Below are positions 20,244-29,916 of a DNA stretch of 64,000 nucleotides, one piece after another. This DNA comes from a virus. How positions within the stretch are numbered: position 1 is the stretch's first letter; each line of letters opens with the position of its first letter. The notes beneath the pieces are model-generated. The model ran no database searches and had not been told where the DNA came from. It was given only the letters and a program-made list of their open reading frames with translations. Position numbers and translations under genes: made by a program. The stretch spans positions 1 to 64,000 of the IMG/VR virus record IMGVR_UViG_3300031787_000010; one strand, 5' to 3'.

Positions 20244-21398
20244 TTAGCGTTCCGTTGCTTCAATATTCATATTTAACGTAGACACACCATCTGCTAACTT
20301 ATCAAGTAACTCGGGTGTTACTGATACGATTACAGTTTGTGATGCTCTTGGTCCTATGTTAAACGAAGCTACTCCGTTACGTTCTACACCATTTACTGAA
20401 ATTTTTACACTATCGTTAGTTCTAATTTGTATTCCGTATGTAATTCCAAATGACGGATTAATAACCTTAAATAATTTAGTCTCTGGATAAATTGACGATC
20501 CTCTTCTCCAGGTAAATCTTAATGCCTCACTCAAACTTGGTTCAAATGCAATTTCAGTTCTAGGTTCCCAACACGTTCCACCACCCGCACCTTGAAATGC
20601 AGATTGTACGTATCCATCTGGAATATTACCTTCTTTTATTAACCCATCTATGCAACTTCTCCAGGTAAAAATTGGTGCAGGAGTTGGTGCCGGTGTTATT
20701 GGCGCCGGAGTTATTGGAGCCGGGGTTGTTGGTGAAGGCGTTACATTTGGTGCATTTGGTGATGGAGTTATTGGTGAAGGCGTTGGTATTAATTCAAATT
20801 CTGCTTCAAAAGTTTCCCCAGATATAAATCCTAATCCATTTGATAACGTATTAGCTGTTTGTGGGGTAAATGTTAATGTATTATCAGATGTAAATGTACC
20901 TCCTGCTTTTTTCCATCTAACAAATCTCCACCCAACTGTAGGAGTTGCTAGTGCGGTAACTGTTTCTCCAATTTGTCTACCTACAATAATTTCATTGGTA
21001 ATTTCTTGACCATCTATAGTAAATTTACCAGCATTTGAATTTGCAGGAGTTACTCGAAGTCTAAATGAATAAATTACTGCTTCAGGTGATGGAGTTGCAA
21101 CTGCTTCAGGTGATGGAGTTATAGGTGATGGAGTTGCAACTGCTTCAGGTGATGGAGTTATAGGTGATGGAGTTATAGGTGATGGTGTTGTAGCTATTGG
21201 CGACGGAGTTACCGGCGACGGAGTTACCGGTGATGGTGTTACCGGCGACGGAGTTACCGGCGACGGAGTTACAGGTGATGGCGTTACAGGTGATGGCGTT
21301 GTAGCTATTGGCGACGGAGTTACCGGCGAAGATGTTACTCGTTCAAATACTGGTGTTATTTCGTAATTAGCATCTACTGTTATAGTTAATTGTGCCAT
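20244..21398 (-). CDS. TPSP-repeat adhesin with InlB-B-like beta domain
   Basis: 384 residues. After about 30 residues comes a stalk of TPSPV/TPSPI repeats (to about 115), then a domain SFRLRVTPANSNAGKFTIDG ... GWRFVRWKKAGG typical of divergent InlB B-repeats of bacterial surface proteins, a second Pro-rich linker (TPAPI), and a C-terminal beta domain. The stalk matches that of the gene at 2303-4348 at both DNA and protein level. Surface binding is inferred. Confidence 0.65.
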   Translation of the reverse strand: MAQLTITVDANYEITPVFERVTSSPVTPSPIATTPSPVTPSPVTPSPVTPSPVTPSPVTPSPVTPSPIATTPSPITPSPITPSPEAVATPSPITPSPEAVATPSPEAVIYSFRLRVTPANSNAGKFTIDGQEITNEIIVGRQIGETVTALATPTVGWRFVRWKKAGGTFTSDNTLTFTPQTANTLSNGLGFISGETFEAEFELIPTPSPITPSPNAPNVTPSPTTPAPITPAPITPAPTPAPIFTWRSCIDGLIKEGNIPDGYVQSAFQGAGGGTCWEPRTEIAFEPSLSEALRFTWRRGSSIYPETKLFKVINPSFGITYGIQIRTNDSVKISVNGVERNGVASFNIGPRASQTVIVSVTPELLDKLADGVSTLNMNIEATER

Positions 21399-21401
21399 AA
21401 A

Positions 21402-22310
21402 TTACTCCGCGAATTCAATGCCGTCATTACGAACACAAACATTATTAATACATCTAAATGTATTAAAAGCTTCACCACTTAACGGATCTTGACAATCAAA
21501 ATCAGATGCACAAGATACTTCCGTAGGACCACCACCGTTTCCTACAGGTGGAAGTGAGAATACCGGCGCGGGCGTTGGTGCCGGCGTTGGTGCCGGTGCT
21601 GGTGGTGGTGCTGCGACACATCGTGATGCTGGTATTGGGAATCCAAATGTGGTATATCCTACATTTACAATTTGACAAGTAAATCCTGATGGGCAGTTTT
21701 GTAGGAAAATATCACACTCGTCATTATTTGATATAGGAGCTGGTGTTATTGTAATAGGCGGTGGCGTTGGTGCTATTGGTGATGGTGTTGGTGCCGGCGG
21801 TGTACACGGTACACATCCAGATGGACATGGTCTATTTGGTGCATATCCATCAACACATCCATTACCACAGTTACAATATCCGTATGACAACGCAGCTGGA
21901 GCAGGTGTTGCGGGTGGTTGTGTTATTCCACACGGAAATGGTCCATTTAATCCACCAGCATCAAGCGTATAGTATTGACCACTACCTGCGCCATAAATTC
22001 CATATGGAGCAGGTTGTGTTCCATTTGCATCTGTATAGTATGAACGGCCGTCAGTCCACAACCAACGAGAAAGTTCAGTTTGTAAATTTCCGTAGCAAAT
22101 AGAATCTACTGTTGTAGAATATCCGCCAACTGCAATTTCTTCAAATTGTACTGGAGTTTTAGTAGTTTGAAATCTGACAAATCTCCAACCAGCTTCTGCT
22201 TCTGCTGATATGGTAACTTGGCGTCCATAATTTCCAGTTGCCTGACCAGCACTAATATATGCGCGGCCGCCTTCTGCTCCATTTACTAGTACGCTTGTTT
22301 GTATAGCCAT
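21402..22310 (-). CDS. Cysteine- and proline-rich virion protein with InlB-B-like domain
   Basis: 302 residues. The N-terminal 60 residues contain GRQVTISAEAEAGWRFVRFQ, the same repeat-domain signature as in its neighbour. The middle and end alternate Cys-rich modules (CNCGNGCVDGY ... CPSGCVPC; CDIFLQNCPSGFTC; CASDFDCQDPLSG) with APTP/TPSP linkers. Disulphide-stabilised knobs on a stalk are suggested. Three bases separate it from the next gene, so the adhesins form one transcription group. Confidence 0.6.
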   Translation of the reverse strand: MAIQTSVLVNGAEGGRAYISAGQATGNYGRQVTISAEAEAGWRFVRFQTTKTPVQFEEIAVGGYSTTVDSICYGNLQTELSRWLWTDGRSYYTDANGTQPAPYGIYGAGSGQYYTLDAGGLNGPFPCGITQPPATPAPAALSYGYCNCGNGCVDGYAPNRPCPSGCVPCTPPAPTPSPIAPTPPPITITPAPISNNDECDIFLQNCPSGFTCQIVNVGYTTFGFPIPASRCVAAPPPAPAPTPAPTPAPVFSLPPVGNGGGPTEVSCASDFDCQDPLSGEAFNTFRCINNVCVRNDGIEFAE

Positions 22311-22328
22311 GTATATTTTCCTATGCTG

Positions 22329-23207
22329 TTAAGTTACAACAATACGACGATCAATTGTTTGTTGTAACTGATGTATGTTACTTTTTACTATTCGTTCTAT
22401 GATGCTGAACATTTCATCTTGCTGAATTCGTTCATCACCACCCAATCCTTTAATAATTATTTCTTCCCTAGCCATTTCAAACAGTTTTGGTATGAACTCG
22501 TTTAGTTTATTAGAAAAATCTTGATTAATTGACACACGTTCAAGTTTACCAATAGTTTCGTCATATGTCTGTTCAGGTACTACACTTATTGCTCCAATAA
22601 CATTATTCGCAGTTGCTCCTTCGGTGTCATCAGAAAATTGAACTCCAGATTTAAATATTTTTTCCAAAACACCCACAGCATCAGCTCTATTAAAAGATTT
22701 TTGTAGAAATTCACGCAATAACAACGAGTTTTCAACTACGGCTACTTCACTATTATATTCATTGTTGAATATCAATTCAACTTCAGTTCGAGACGGTCCC
22801 ATTTCCACCATAGACAATCTACGGTCTGCGTATGAACCAATTTCGTCAGAAAAAAAGTTCATAACAAGTTTATATGTGCCTGGTATTAGTACTAAATTGT
22901 TTATTTCGAATAGCTTTGTAAAATCTATCTGTAGGTAATTTTTATATGTTCCGTCCGTATATCCTACAATATGTAATTTTACTATTCCATCGGACAATTT
23001 TGTAACTACACTTAATATTAAATCATTTGAGTTTACAATAGTACTATAGAAATGAAATTCTACATTATCTTCGTTATCGTAACCAAAGCTTCCTGGCAGT
23101 TCTTCCAATAAAACTCCATCTTCTGGATATTTTACTATTCTTGATGCTAGAAATCTTGGTTCTGTTTTTGTAGTTATGTCACTTCTAAAGTTATTTTGAT
23201 TTGGCAT
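22329..23207 (-). CDS. Structural protein of unknown function
   Basis: 292 residues. The N-terminal half is beta-rich with EFHFYSTIVNSNDLILSVVTKL; the C-terminal half is helical with many Glu and Gln and ends in a basic motif. No domain recognised. Sits in the baseplate gene run. Confidence 0.5.
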   Translation of the reverse strand: MPNQNNFRSDITTKTEPRFLASRIVKYPEDGVLLEELPGSFGYDNEDNVEFHFYSTIVNSNDLILSVVTKLSDGIVKLHIVGYTDGTYKNYLQIDFTKLFEINNLVLIPGTYKLVMNFFSDEIGSYADRRLSMVEMGPSRTEVELIFNNEYNSEVAVVENSLLLREFLQKSFNRADAVGVLEKIFKSGVQFSDDTEGATANNVIGAISVVPEQTYDETIGKLERVSINQDFSNKLNEFIPKLFEMAREEIIIKGLGGDERIQQDEMFSIIERIVKSNIHQLQQTIDRRIVVT

Positions 23208-23215
23208 AATTTAAC

Positions 23216-23629
23216 TTATAAAGGTGGTAACCCGTCACCAGAATCATTAAACTCTGCGTTATCTAATTCTGTAAAGGTCTTGTCTAAACTTAAAATAACA
23301 GATGGTCTATATCTTTCAAAATATACTGGTGCGTAATAATGTTGCGATGCGGTTGGTACGTTTTCTATTGTTGGGGTTAGTATGATCGTTGACCCATCAA
23401 TATCAACAGGTGTTACTACTTTAAATGGATAAACTGATGACACTTCTGGTTGCAGTTCATTTAATGACTGTGTTGTTTGTATTACGTTTGGCGAAATAGC
23501 ACGTTTATCTAGTGTATAAACGTCTCCTAAAGCAGAAAAATTGCTAGAGGAAACAAATATTATATCTTCATTTTCCCGATTTACATTTACTAAAAATTTA
23601 GGTATGTAAGTGTTAAACGTATTACTCAT
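23216..23629 (-). CDS. Small structural protein
   Basis: 137 residues, beta-type sequence, no recognised domain. It overlaps the upstream gene by 8 bases, so translation is probably coupled. Baseplate-region context is the only clue. Confidence 0.5.
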   Translation of the reverse strand: MSNTFNTYIPKFLVNVNRENEDIIFVSSSNFSALGDVYTLDKRAISPNVIQTTQSLNELQPEVSSVYPFKVVTPVDIDGSTIILTPTIENVPTASQHYYAPVYFERYRPSVILSLDKTFTELDNAEFNDSGDGLPPL

Positions 23630-24662
23630 TGCTGTCTATTTTAAAAGTATAATTAAATTCTGGGAAGAATACTAAATTTTGTGATTGTATTTTTAAATCT
23701 ATATTGTAGTATCTATTGATGTTTAATCCGTTTGTGTCTAGAATAATATATGAACCAGAAGCGTCACAGTTTATTGCAGAATATGCATCAAATCTAAATA
23801 ATTCAACATCAGCAGCGACATCCCGTATTCTAAAATACGATTGGGACGGAAGATAGTACATATTTCGATAACGTTGTACCGCATCAAATCGTTTATCAGG
23901 ATATAAGTCTCGAACTACCAAATAAATCTTATCAACCTCACCACTAGTGTATGATTGTTTAATATTTTTTGGTACAATTGAAAGATTACTATTTGGAATA
24001 GGCTTTAAACTTCCTGTTATAAACACTTGGTCGTTCCACACGACTTCTAGTAACGGTTCATATACCGTATGCGTGTTTCCAGAAAAAAATTTAATGTTAC
24101 CTTTGTTGCTCTGATCTATTTCGTCTACATTTGGTAACTTAACTATAAGTCCATTCCACGGTGTTGTATTTACACCTTGTATTACCGGTCCAATTAAATT
24201 TGTTACATTAATTCTTATGTTGGATGATATTGGAACTTCTGAAAACGTATAGGATGCGGTTGTGGTCGTGGTAAAATCACTTCCAGCATTACTCCATGAT
24301 GTTAATCGTGTTGCTTTTTCCCACGTTACACCATCTTCCACATTTCTATTATCTTGATAAAAATATCCACTACCTTCAATCCAACTACGAGATATTGGAC
24401 AAATTTCTATAGCTTGATATCTATTTACAAATTTTGCATCAGCAATGTGTAAATTCAAATAATATTGCGCACTTGATGTATATGAACCGCTTACTAAATT
24501 AAAATTAAGTAGTGTGCGCACGGAACCGGTAGCGTACATTTTATCAGCATCTGTCGGTTTTACCCACTTACCAACTTCTAATATTTCATCTAATCCAGAA
24601 TTATCAAATGGTAATCTTTGATAGATACTAGCGTCTTGTGTAGTTTTAACAAAAGTTCTCAT
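23622..24662 (-). CDS. Baseplate-region structural protein
   Basis: 346 residues. The layout, an N-terminal SIYQRLPFDNSGLDEILEVGKW and later SGSYTSSAQYYLNLHIADA ... ICPISRSWIEGSGYF, resembles DNRLRE-type beta domains of appendage proteins. It immediately follows the gp6 gene in transcription order (12-base spacer). A wedge-associated role is likely but not proved by sequence. Confidence 0.55.
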   Translation of the reverse strand: MRTFVKTTQDASIYQRLPFDNSGLDEILEVGKWVKPTDADKMYATGSVRTLLNFNLVSGSYTSSAQYYLNLHIADAKFVNRYQAIEICPISRSWIEGSGYFYQDNRNVEDGVTWEKATRLTSWSNAGSDFTTTTTASYTFSEVPISSNIRINVTNLIGPVIQGVNTTPWNGLIVKLPNVDEIDQSNKGNIKFFSGNTHTVYEPLLEVVWNDQVFITGSLKPIPNSNLSIVPKNIKQSYTSGEVDKIYLVVRDLYPDKRFDAVQRYRNMYYLPSQSYFRIRDVAADVELFRFDAYSAINCDASGSYIILDTNGLNINRYYNIDLKIQSQNLVFFPEFNYTFKIDSNE

Positions 24663-24674
24663 AGTAATTCTCTA

Positions 24675-26663
24675 TTATTGTCGAGCACTTCCGATAATAT
24701 CCGTTTCTGGATAACGTATCTCGAAGATACAAGGGTCTAACGATGGATAAATAACATCATCTTCTATTGCTTCGTCCATCGGATAACGGTATTCTTGATA
24801 ATCACGACCATCTTGGAACTTATATTTATTAATTATTTCTACATTTGTCACGGTTTGTACACCGTCCACCGAACCAATTGTCAATCGTAAATCATTAAGT
24901 ATGATTGGTTGATTGATTTGCCAACGGTCAATATCAAAAAATTGTTTAACTGCATCAATTGCTCTAGCTAATACATCATTCATATTGTAATTACGATAAA
25001 CTACAATATCAAATTTTACAGCAATATTAACTACGAACGCATCGACAATATTCACATCATCAGTTAAAACACGATATTGTTCTAAATAATTCGCTAAATT
25101 TTTCTTTACTAACGAATTTAATGTAGTAAGTTTTTTCTGTGCGTTGTATCCTAATACATAAAGATTTACAGCATTTGGAGAAACTGGATCGTTTACGTAT
25201 GCTCTGTTGTTAAATGGATTTTGGTCATTATTTACTACCAATTTTGTTGCATCTTGTTCCATTACTGAATTAATTTGTTCGTCACGTACAACAAATACTT
25301 TAGCAACTGCGCCAAATTTTGACGGCATTGCTAAACTACGAACAATATAATCTGCGTCTGTAACTACTCTATTTTGTGCATTAAAGTAGGCTAGTGCATT
25401 TTGACGAAGTTCTTCTATAGTCTCAATTCCGGCTCCACCAGTTGCGGGTTCATCATTTGTAATTGCTACACTTTCTACACTACGTGCAAAAAGATTTTGT
25501 TCTGATGAAGCGTAATCAACTGCTCTATTTGCTATTAGCACCGAATCGACATTTACAATTGTATTAGATGCAACATTTGATTCTACACCGCCACCAACCG
25601 TATATGTAATTGTTAACGTAGTATTTGCAGGTGCGACACCAAACGTATCTGACGCTAAAAAGTCTGAAGGGTCTATTGCCGTATTTGCTACATTTTGATT
25701 GTATTTTGTATTTGCAATTTGAATTGGTCCAAGTGTCATAATATCTTGATCAGCAGATGTAGCTCCACCTGACCCAAACCACACTTCCAATTTTAAATTA
25801 TTGTTTATTCTAGTAGTAAATCGACGCGACTTTCGTATAAAGCGTGCTATTTTTGCCGGAGGTAACGAACCGGTGGTCATTAATTCTGCTTGTAAAAAGG
25901 CAGAAGAGGCTCTTGGTGAAATATCACGTTCTTCAATTACAATATCTTGACCTAGATAATCAACTTCATACCAATCATTTCCATCAGAATCGACAATACT
26001 AACAATACTAATTACGTCATTTTCTGGAAGTTCTATTCTGGTGAACGGTTCGGGTGATCCAAATGTATATGTAGCAGTTTTTATATCCGCCGATATTAAT
26101 TTAATTTTTTTAGACACGACATAAGACGTAGGTGCTAATGACGCATCTCTCGTTAAAATTCTTATAGTACGATTACGTTCATCTGCGAAGTCTACATCTT
26201 CTATAGACCGAAATGATTTGATAGGCGGTGTGTTGGTAGAAAATTTAGAGTTAGTTAATATCTTTAAGAAGAATCTTTTATCTGGATCGTAATTGTTTGC
26301 GACACCAAGAGCTGGAACAATTTGATGTACCGTTGCTTCTACCGTCGCGGCCGCGGTCAATCTTGGTTTATATCCCATAGCCTGTGAGATAGCGATGATA
26401 TTTTGACGCTCTTGTGCAAATAATAAAAGATTTTCTCTAAATTGTGTATCAATATAGTATGTTAAAACGTCACCGACGTATGCTGCCATTTCCATAAACA
26501 TCATACCCGGTGAAGTTTCATTAAAATCCGTATATGTGTTTGGATAATATGCTTTAGCAAACTCAATTAAATTACTTCGAAACTCGGTAAAGTTTTTAGC
26601 AAGATAACTTACGTCTTTTGTATTCGGTATGAATTTTTTAATTATCGGTTGCGTTACCGCCAT
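24675..26663 (-). CDS. gp6: Baseplate wedge protein gp6 (baseplate J-like)
   Basis: 662 residues, almost the length of T4 gp6 (660). The N-terminal segment (NFTEFRSNLIEFAKAYYPNTYTDFNETSPGMMFMEMAAYVGDVLTYYID) and the region ETIEELRQNALAYFNAQNRVVTDADY are hallmarks of gp6/J-type wedge proteins, which form the inner baseplate ring and clamp the wedge. Followed within 12 bases by the structural gene at 24662 and preceded by gp25, the same order as in many T4-like phages. Confidence 0.9.
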   Translation of the reverse strand: MAVTQPIIKKFIPNTKDVSYLAKNFTEFRSNLIEFAKAYYPNTYTDFNETSPGMMFMEMAAYVGDVLTYYIDTQFRENLLLFAQERQNIIAISQAMGYKPRLTAAATVEATVHQIVPALGVANNYDPDKRFFLKILTNSKFSTNTPPIKSFRSIEDVDFADERNRTIRILTRDASLAPTSYVVSKKIKLISADIKTATYTFGSPEPFTRIELPENDVISIVSIVDSDGNDWYEVDYLGQDIVIEERDISPRASSAFLQAELMTTGSLPPAKIARFIRKSRRFTTRINNNLKLEVWFGSGGATSADQDIMTLGPIQIANTKYNQNVANTAIDPSDFLASDTFGVAPANTTLTITYTVGGGVESNVASNTIVNVDSVLIANRAVDYASSEQNLFARSVESVAITNDEPATGGAGIETIEELRQNALAYFNAQNRVVTDADYIVRSLAMPSKFGAVAKVFVVRDEQINSVMEQDATKLVVNNDQNPFNNRAYVNDPVSPNAVNLYVLGYNAQKKLTTLNSLVKKNLANYLEQYRVLTDDVNIVDAFVVNIAVKFDIVVYRNYNMNDVLARAIDAVKQFFDIDRWQINQPIILNDLRLTIGSVDGVQTVTNVEIINKYKFQDGRDYQEYRYPMDEAIEDDVIYPSLDPCIFEIRYPETDIIGSARQ

Positions 26664-26675
26664 GTAAGTCTCCTA

Positions 26676-27056
26676 CTAAAACGTTAATACGATTGTATCT
26701 TGTATATTTGGATTAGTTCGTAATCGATATCCAACATACAATCGCAACCTATTTTGATCTAAATCTTCTGGTGCAGCGTTTAACTCAAACCTAATTAATT
26801 CTAAAAACGGCATCCATTTTTCAACCGCATCTAAAACCGAAAGTTTAGCTCCTTCTATGTTTTCCGGAGTCAACTGCTCAAAAAGATAGTCGTGAATACC
26901 ACACCCAAACTCCGGTTGATGAACACGCTCCCCCTTTCTAGTAAGTATCAAATTTATAAAATTTGATTTAACTTGAGTGAGAGTATCGAGTGATTGTTCA
27001 AAATAACCTGTATTTCCTATTTGTAATGGTAGTGTTATTCCGATACCTTTAGCCAT
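26676..27056 (-). CDS. gp25: Baseplate wedge protein gp25
   Basis: 126 residues, the usual length. It contains SNFINLILTRKGERVHQPEFGCGIHDYLFE, the GPW/gp25 signature with the invariant Glu-Phe-Gly-Cys-Gly segment. gp25 is a lysozyme-fold-like protein that caps the wedge core and starts sheath assembly. The gene sits directly upstream of gp6. Confidence 0.92.
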   Translation of the reverse strand: MAKGIGITLPLQIGNTGYFEQSLDTLTQVKSNFINLILTRKGERVHQPEFGCGIHDYLFEQLTPENIEGAKLSVLDAVEKWMPFLELIRFELNAAPEDLDQNRLRLYVGYRLRTNPNIQDTIVLTF

Positions 27057-27068
27057 AAAAATCTCCTA

Positions 27069-27449
27069 TTATACGATTTTCATCGCTTTCATTAATTGCG
27101 AATAATCTTTTGTCAAAGCGTCTCGAACGTTCGGATCTACAGAGGTGGCTGGGACTTGTATTTTATTTCCTGCAGAATCCACTGTAGTAAACGTATTATG
27201 CGCAGTAATATTAGATGTATTCGCACTAATAGTTCCAGATTCACGATTATAGTCAATACCCATTAATTCTGCAAGTCTACCTCTATCAATTTTAGGTTTG
27301 ACTGCTTTAGGTTTTTCTGTTATAGATTCATTTAGTTTGGATACGTTTTTTACTTCTGCAACGGCTTCCGCTAACAATTCAGGTAAAATACGTTGTACTT
27401 CTTCTTCGACTATAGTTCTTATATATGCTTTTAATAATTGTTTATCCAT
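27069..27449 (-). CDS. Baseplate-region protein with acidic N-terminal helix
   Basis: 126 residues. The first 35 residues form an amphipathic helix (AYIRTIVEEEVQRILPELLAEAVAEV); a Lys/Pro linker and a beta segment follow. No known catalytic motif. Conserved-looking in the baseplate cluster between gp25 and the Ala-rich gene. Confidence 0.5.
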   Translation of the reverse strand: MDKQLLKAYIRTIVEEEVQRILPELLAEAVAEVKNVSKLNESITEKPKAVKPKIDRGRLAELMGIDYNRESGTISANTSNITAHNTFTTVDSAGNKIQVPATSVDPNVRDALTKDYSQLMKAMKIV

Positions 27450-27472
27450 ATATATCTCCTTACGTAGACGAT

Positions 27473-27988
27473 TTATGTTAATGTGGATGGAAACGGTAAC
27501 GCTGGTAACGGTGGTATTTTTGGTGCTTGTACTACTGTACTTGGTGGGGTTAATGGAAATTTAAATAATTCTTTTCCTTTTGCCAAATTTTGTTTTCCTG
27601 CATTTCTTTTTTCTTTTGCTAAATCTTTTATTTGTTTTAATGCGGATAGTGTAGCTAAAATTTTAGGATCAACTAATGGGGGTTTTGGTATTTTTGCTAA
27701 TAATCCAGCTACAGCTGCACCCGCTGCGGCAGTAGCAGCACCTTGTAAATTACCTGCAGCAGCTTTTGCTTTATTTACTGCTTCTTCTTTTGCTTTTAAC
27801 GCAGTTTCTTTTGCTTCGGTAACTTTTAACTGTGCTTCTGCTTCCAATTGCCGTTTTACTAAATTTGGATCAGGAACTACAGGAACTTTTGCTTTAATAT
27901 CAGTTAATGTTACTGGCGGAATTGGTGGTGTTGGAATTGACGTTATGGTTCCTGCCTTTTGTACTGCTGCTTGAATTGGGTCTAACAT
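27473..27988 (-). CDS. Alanine-rich coiled-coil protein
   Basis: 171 residues with Pro-rich ends and a long Ala/Lys/Glu helix (about 50-140). It lies between gp25-associated genes and the spike gene, suggesting an inner-baseplate or hub accessory, but this is positional only. The open frame on the other strand mirrors the skewed composition and is rejected. Confidence 0.5.
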   Translation of the reverse strand: MLDPIQAAVQKAGTITSIPTPPIPPVTLTDIKAKVPVVPDPNLVKRQLEAEAQLKVTEAKETALKAKEEAVNKAKAAAGNLQGAATAAAGAAVAGLLAKIPKPPLVDPKILATLSALKQIKDLAKEKRNAGKQNLAKGKELFKFPLTPPSTVVQAPKIPPLPALPFPSTLT

Positions 27989-27989
27989 A

Positions 27990-29492
27990 TTAGGTTACCT
28001 TGTAATAAGATTCTGATAGTATCCATTTATTATTTTCTGTTTTTACTTGTTGACCTTGTTCAAATTCGTTTAGTTCAATTTTTGGTTCTTCATTCTGTAA
28101 CATTACATAATTATCTTCGCTGTTGAACGGAGCTTTCTTAAATGTACCTGTTTTTAACTCGTTGTATAACGTTAGTAACGCAGTTTCTATAGCTGGATTT
28201 AGTTTACCAGGACCAGTGGGTGTAATCACATGAAAATTTGATGCAATGGCCGGCTTTCCACCGGACAAAGTTATTCTAGAATTTGCTTGTGTCTGTGCAC
28301 GTATTCCTGTTGGAACACCCATCAACGCCTCTATCAATCTAGCTAAGAATATTGCAATACTTGTACCACCCACAAGTGGTTCATCTTCATTTTCTACACT
28401 TCCTACATAGATTTTATCAGCAAGAAATGAAGTCTTTTTAATTGAAATAGATAGTATGTCGTTTCCGGCATTTATGATATGATCTTTATCTGCAATATCT
28501 TGTATGTTGTTAGTAGCTTTTTGTATTATATCAACAAATGCGGTTAGTATGATATTACTATCTGTATCTATGGATGTATTTTTAAAGCTATTGAGGTATA
28601 TTTCTTCGTTAGCGAACATCATAATATGTGTTAGTTTTGAATCTAACACAATTCTATCTGAATTTAGTAGTATCGTTGCTTTGTCAAATTTTTGTGGTGG
28701 GTTTTGTATAGAACGATAAAAAGCACCTATATTAATCGTAATAGGTTCAAACGGTATTACTTGATCAGAAGTCATCCAAATTGACGATGCATCTTTGTTT
28801 ACATCTTCAAGTATTAATCCAAAAGGACTTTGTTTAGTTGCATCAGTTTTTTCTAAATCCTTACCTTGACCAGTGCGCAAGATAATATTTGGCGCCAATC
28901 CTTTGCTACTCGGGTCAATTTGACTTGAACCAAATCGTATACTATGCCCCATTCTACCTTGAAAAATTACATCACCTTCAAAATGTTTTAATGGGCGAAC
29001 TCGACTGTCTGGTTTAAAGTATTTACCAAACTGATGTCGTTCTACACTTAATTCATCACCCGATGCTACTGCAGCAGCTAACGTATTTGTCAATCGTTTA
29101 TTTAACGCATCGTTTAGTTTTAACATACCGTTTTCGGGTACTCTATGTGCTAACGGAACTCTACGACCATAAAAAAAGTTACCTCTAATTTTTTGAAGAA
29201 TTACTAACTCTCCAATTAGGGGTAACTGTTGCACTTCAAAATCTATTGGGTCTGCCCAAGGCAATAATTCTTGGTCTACTGTATGTGATACAGAGAAAAT
29301 ACGTACTTTTGCTGCTCCTACGTTATATCCGTCTTTAGGTGAATACTCTGGATGTGTATGATCTACTATTATGTCTACGACAAGACCCTCATATACAGAT
29401 TCTTGTATACTTCTAGCTGATTCTGTGTTGCCGGAGATCGCCATATCTCCAGTAGGTCTACCTCTATAAACAATACGATCACCGGATGCCAT
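27990..29492 (-). CDS. OB-fold baseplate hub/central spike protein (gp5-like, no lysozyme domain)
   Basis: 500 residues. The N-terminal quarter has the gp5/VgrG OB-fold character (GLVVDIIVDHTHPEYSPKDGYNVGAAKVRIF ... GELVILQKIRGNFFYGRR). A long region of short beta segments follows, as in spike needles. T4 gp5 carries a lysozyme domain between OB fold and needle; no such domain is visible here, so cell-wall opening is probably done by another protein such as the one at 30928-31461. Identification rests on fold-type pattern and gene order. Confidence 0.65.
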   Translation of the reverse strand: MASGDRIVYRGRPTGDMAISGNTESARSIQESVYEGLVVDIIVDHTHPEYSPKDGYNVGAAKVRIFSVSHTVDQELLPWADPIDFEVQQLPLIGELVILQKIRGNFFYGRRVPLAHRVPENGMLKLNDALNKRLTNTLAAAVASGDELSVERHQFGKYFKPDSRVRPLKHFEGDVIFQGRMGHSIRFGSSQIDPSSKGLAPNIILRTGQGKDLEKTDATKQSPFGLILEDVNKDASSIWMTSDQVIPFEPITINIGAFYRSIQNPPQKFDKATILLNSDRIVLDSKLTHIMMFANEEIYLNSFKNTSIDTDSNIILTAFVDIIQKATNNIQDIADKDHIINAGNDILSISIKKTSFLADKIYVGSVENEDEPLVGGTSIAIFLARLIEALMGVPTGIRAQTQANSRITLSGGKPAIASNFHVITPTGPGKLNPAIETALLTLYNELKTGTFKKAPFNSEDNYVMLQNEEPKIELNEFEQGQQVKTENNKWILSESYYKVT

Positions 29493-29493
29493 A

Positions 29494-29877
29494 TTACTTT
29501 CTCAATTGTGTTATCGTATTATCTAATTCGTCTTGTTCTGCTAAAACTGCATCGAAGTCCGATTTTATATTGTTTAATAACTGGTTTTTTTCCTCTTCTG
29601 ATAGCAGTTCCGTACTTGCAGATTTACTATTAACTGATACCAATCGTTGTGCTATCTGTACTAGTCGGACAATGTGTTCATCGTTCTTTACGTTTACTTC
29701 TAAAAAGTCTTTAACTACCGGTCCAAGTACAGCAGCATCCTCTGGAGTACGAATTAGTTTGACCATACTTGCTACAAATTGATTTATTTGGGCACGTTTA
29801 GCTTCTGTGTTCTTATACACATCAGAAAACAAATCCGCTAAGGTCTTTCCATCAAAAATAACGTTATCAAATGCCAT
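29494..29877 (-). CDS. Helical baseplate-region protein
   Basis: 127 residues, nearly all helical with heptad-like Leu/Val spacing, beginning MAFDNVIFDGKTLADLFSDVYKN. One base separates it from the spike gene. No domain recognised. Confidence 0.5.
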   Translation of the reverse strand: MAFDNVIFDGKTLADLFSDVYKNTEAKRAQINQFVASMVKLIRTPEDAAVLGPVVKDFLEVNVKNDEHIVRLVQIAQRLVSVNSKSASTELLSEEEKNQLLNNIKSDFDAVLAEQDELDNTITQLRK

Positions 29878-29916
29878 ATTTTACTCATTTATGTAAACAG
29901 TCTATAATATAAATAT

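Noticed and set aside
27483-27974. 163-residue plus-strand frame opposite the Ala-rich gene
   Set aside because: Mirror of a skewed-composition gene; surrounding genes are all leftward with 1-24 base spacing.
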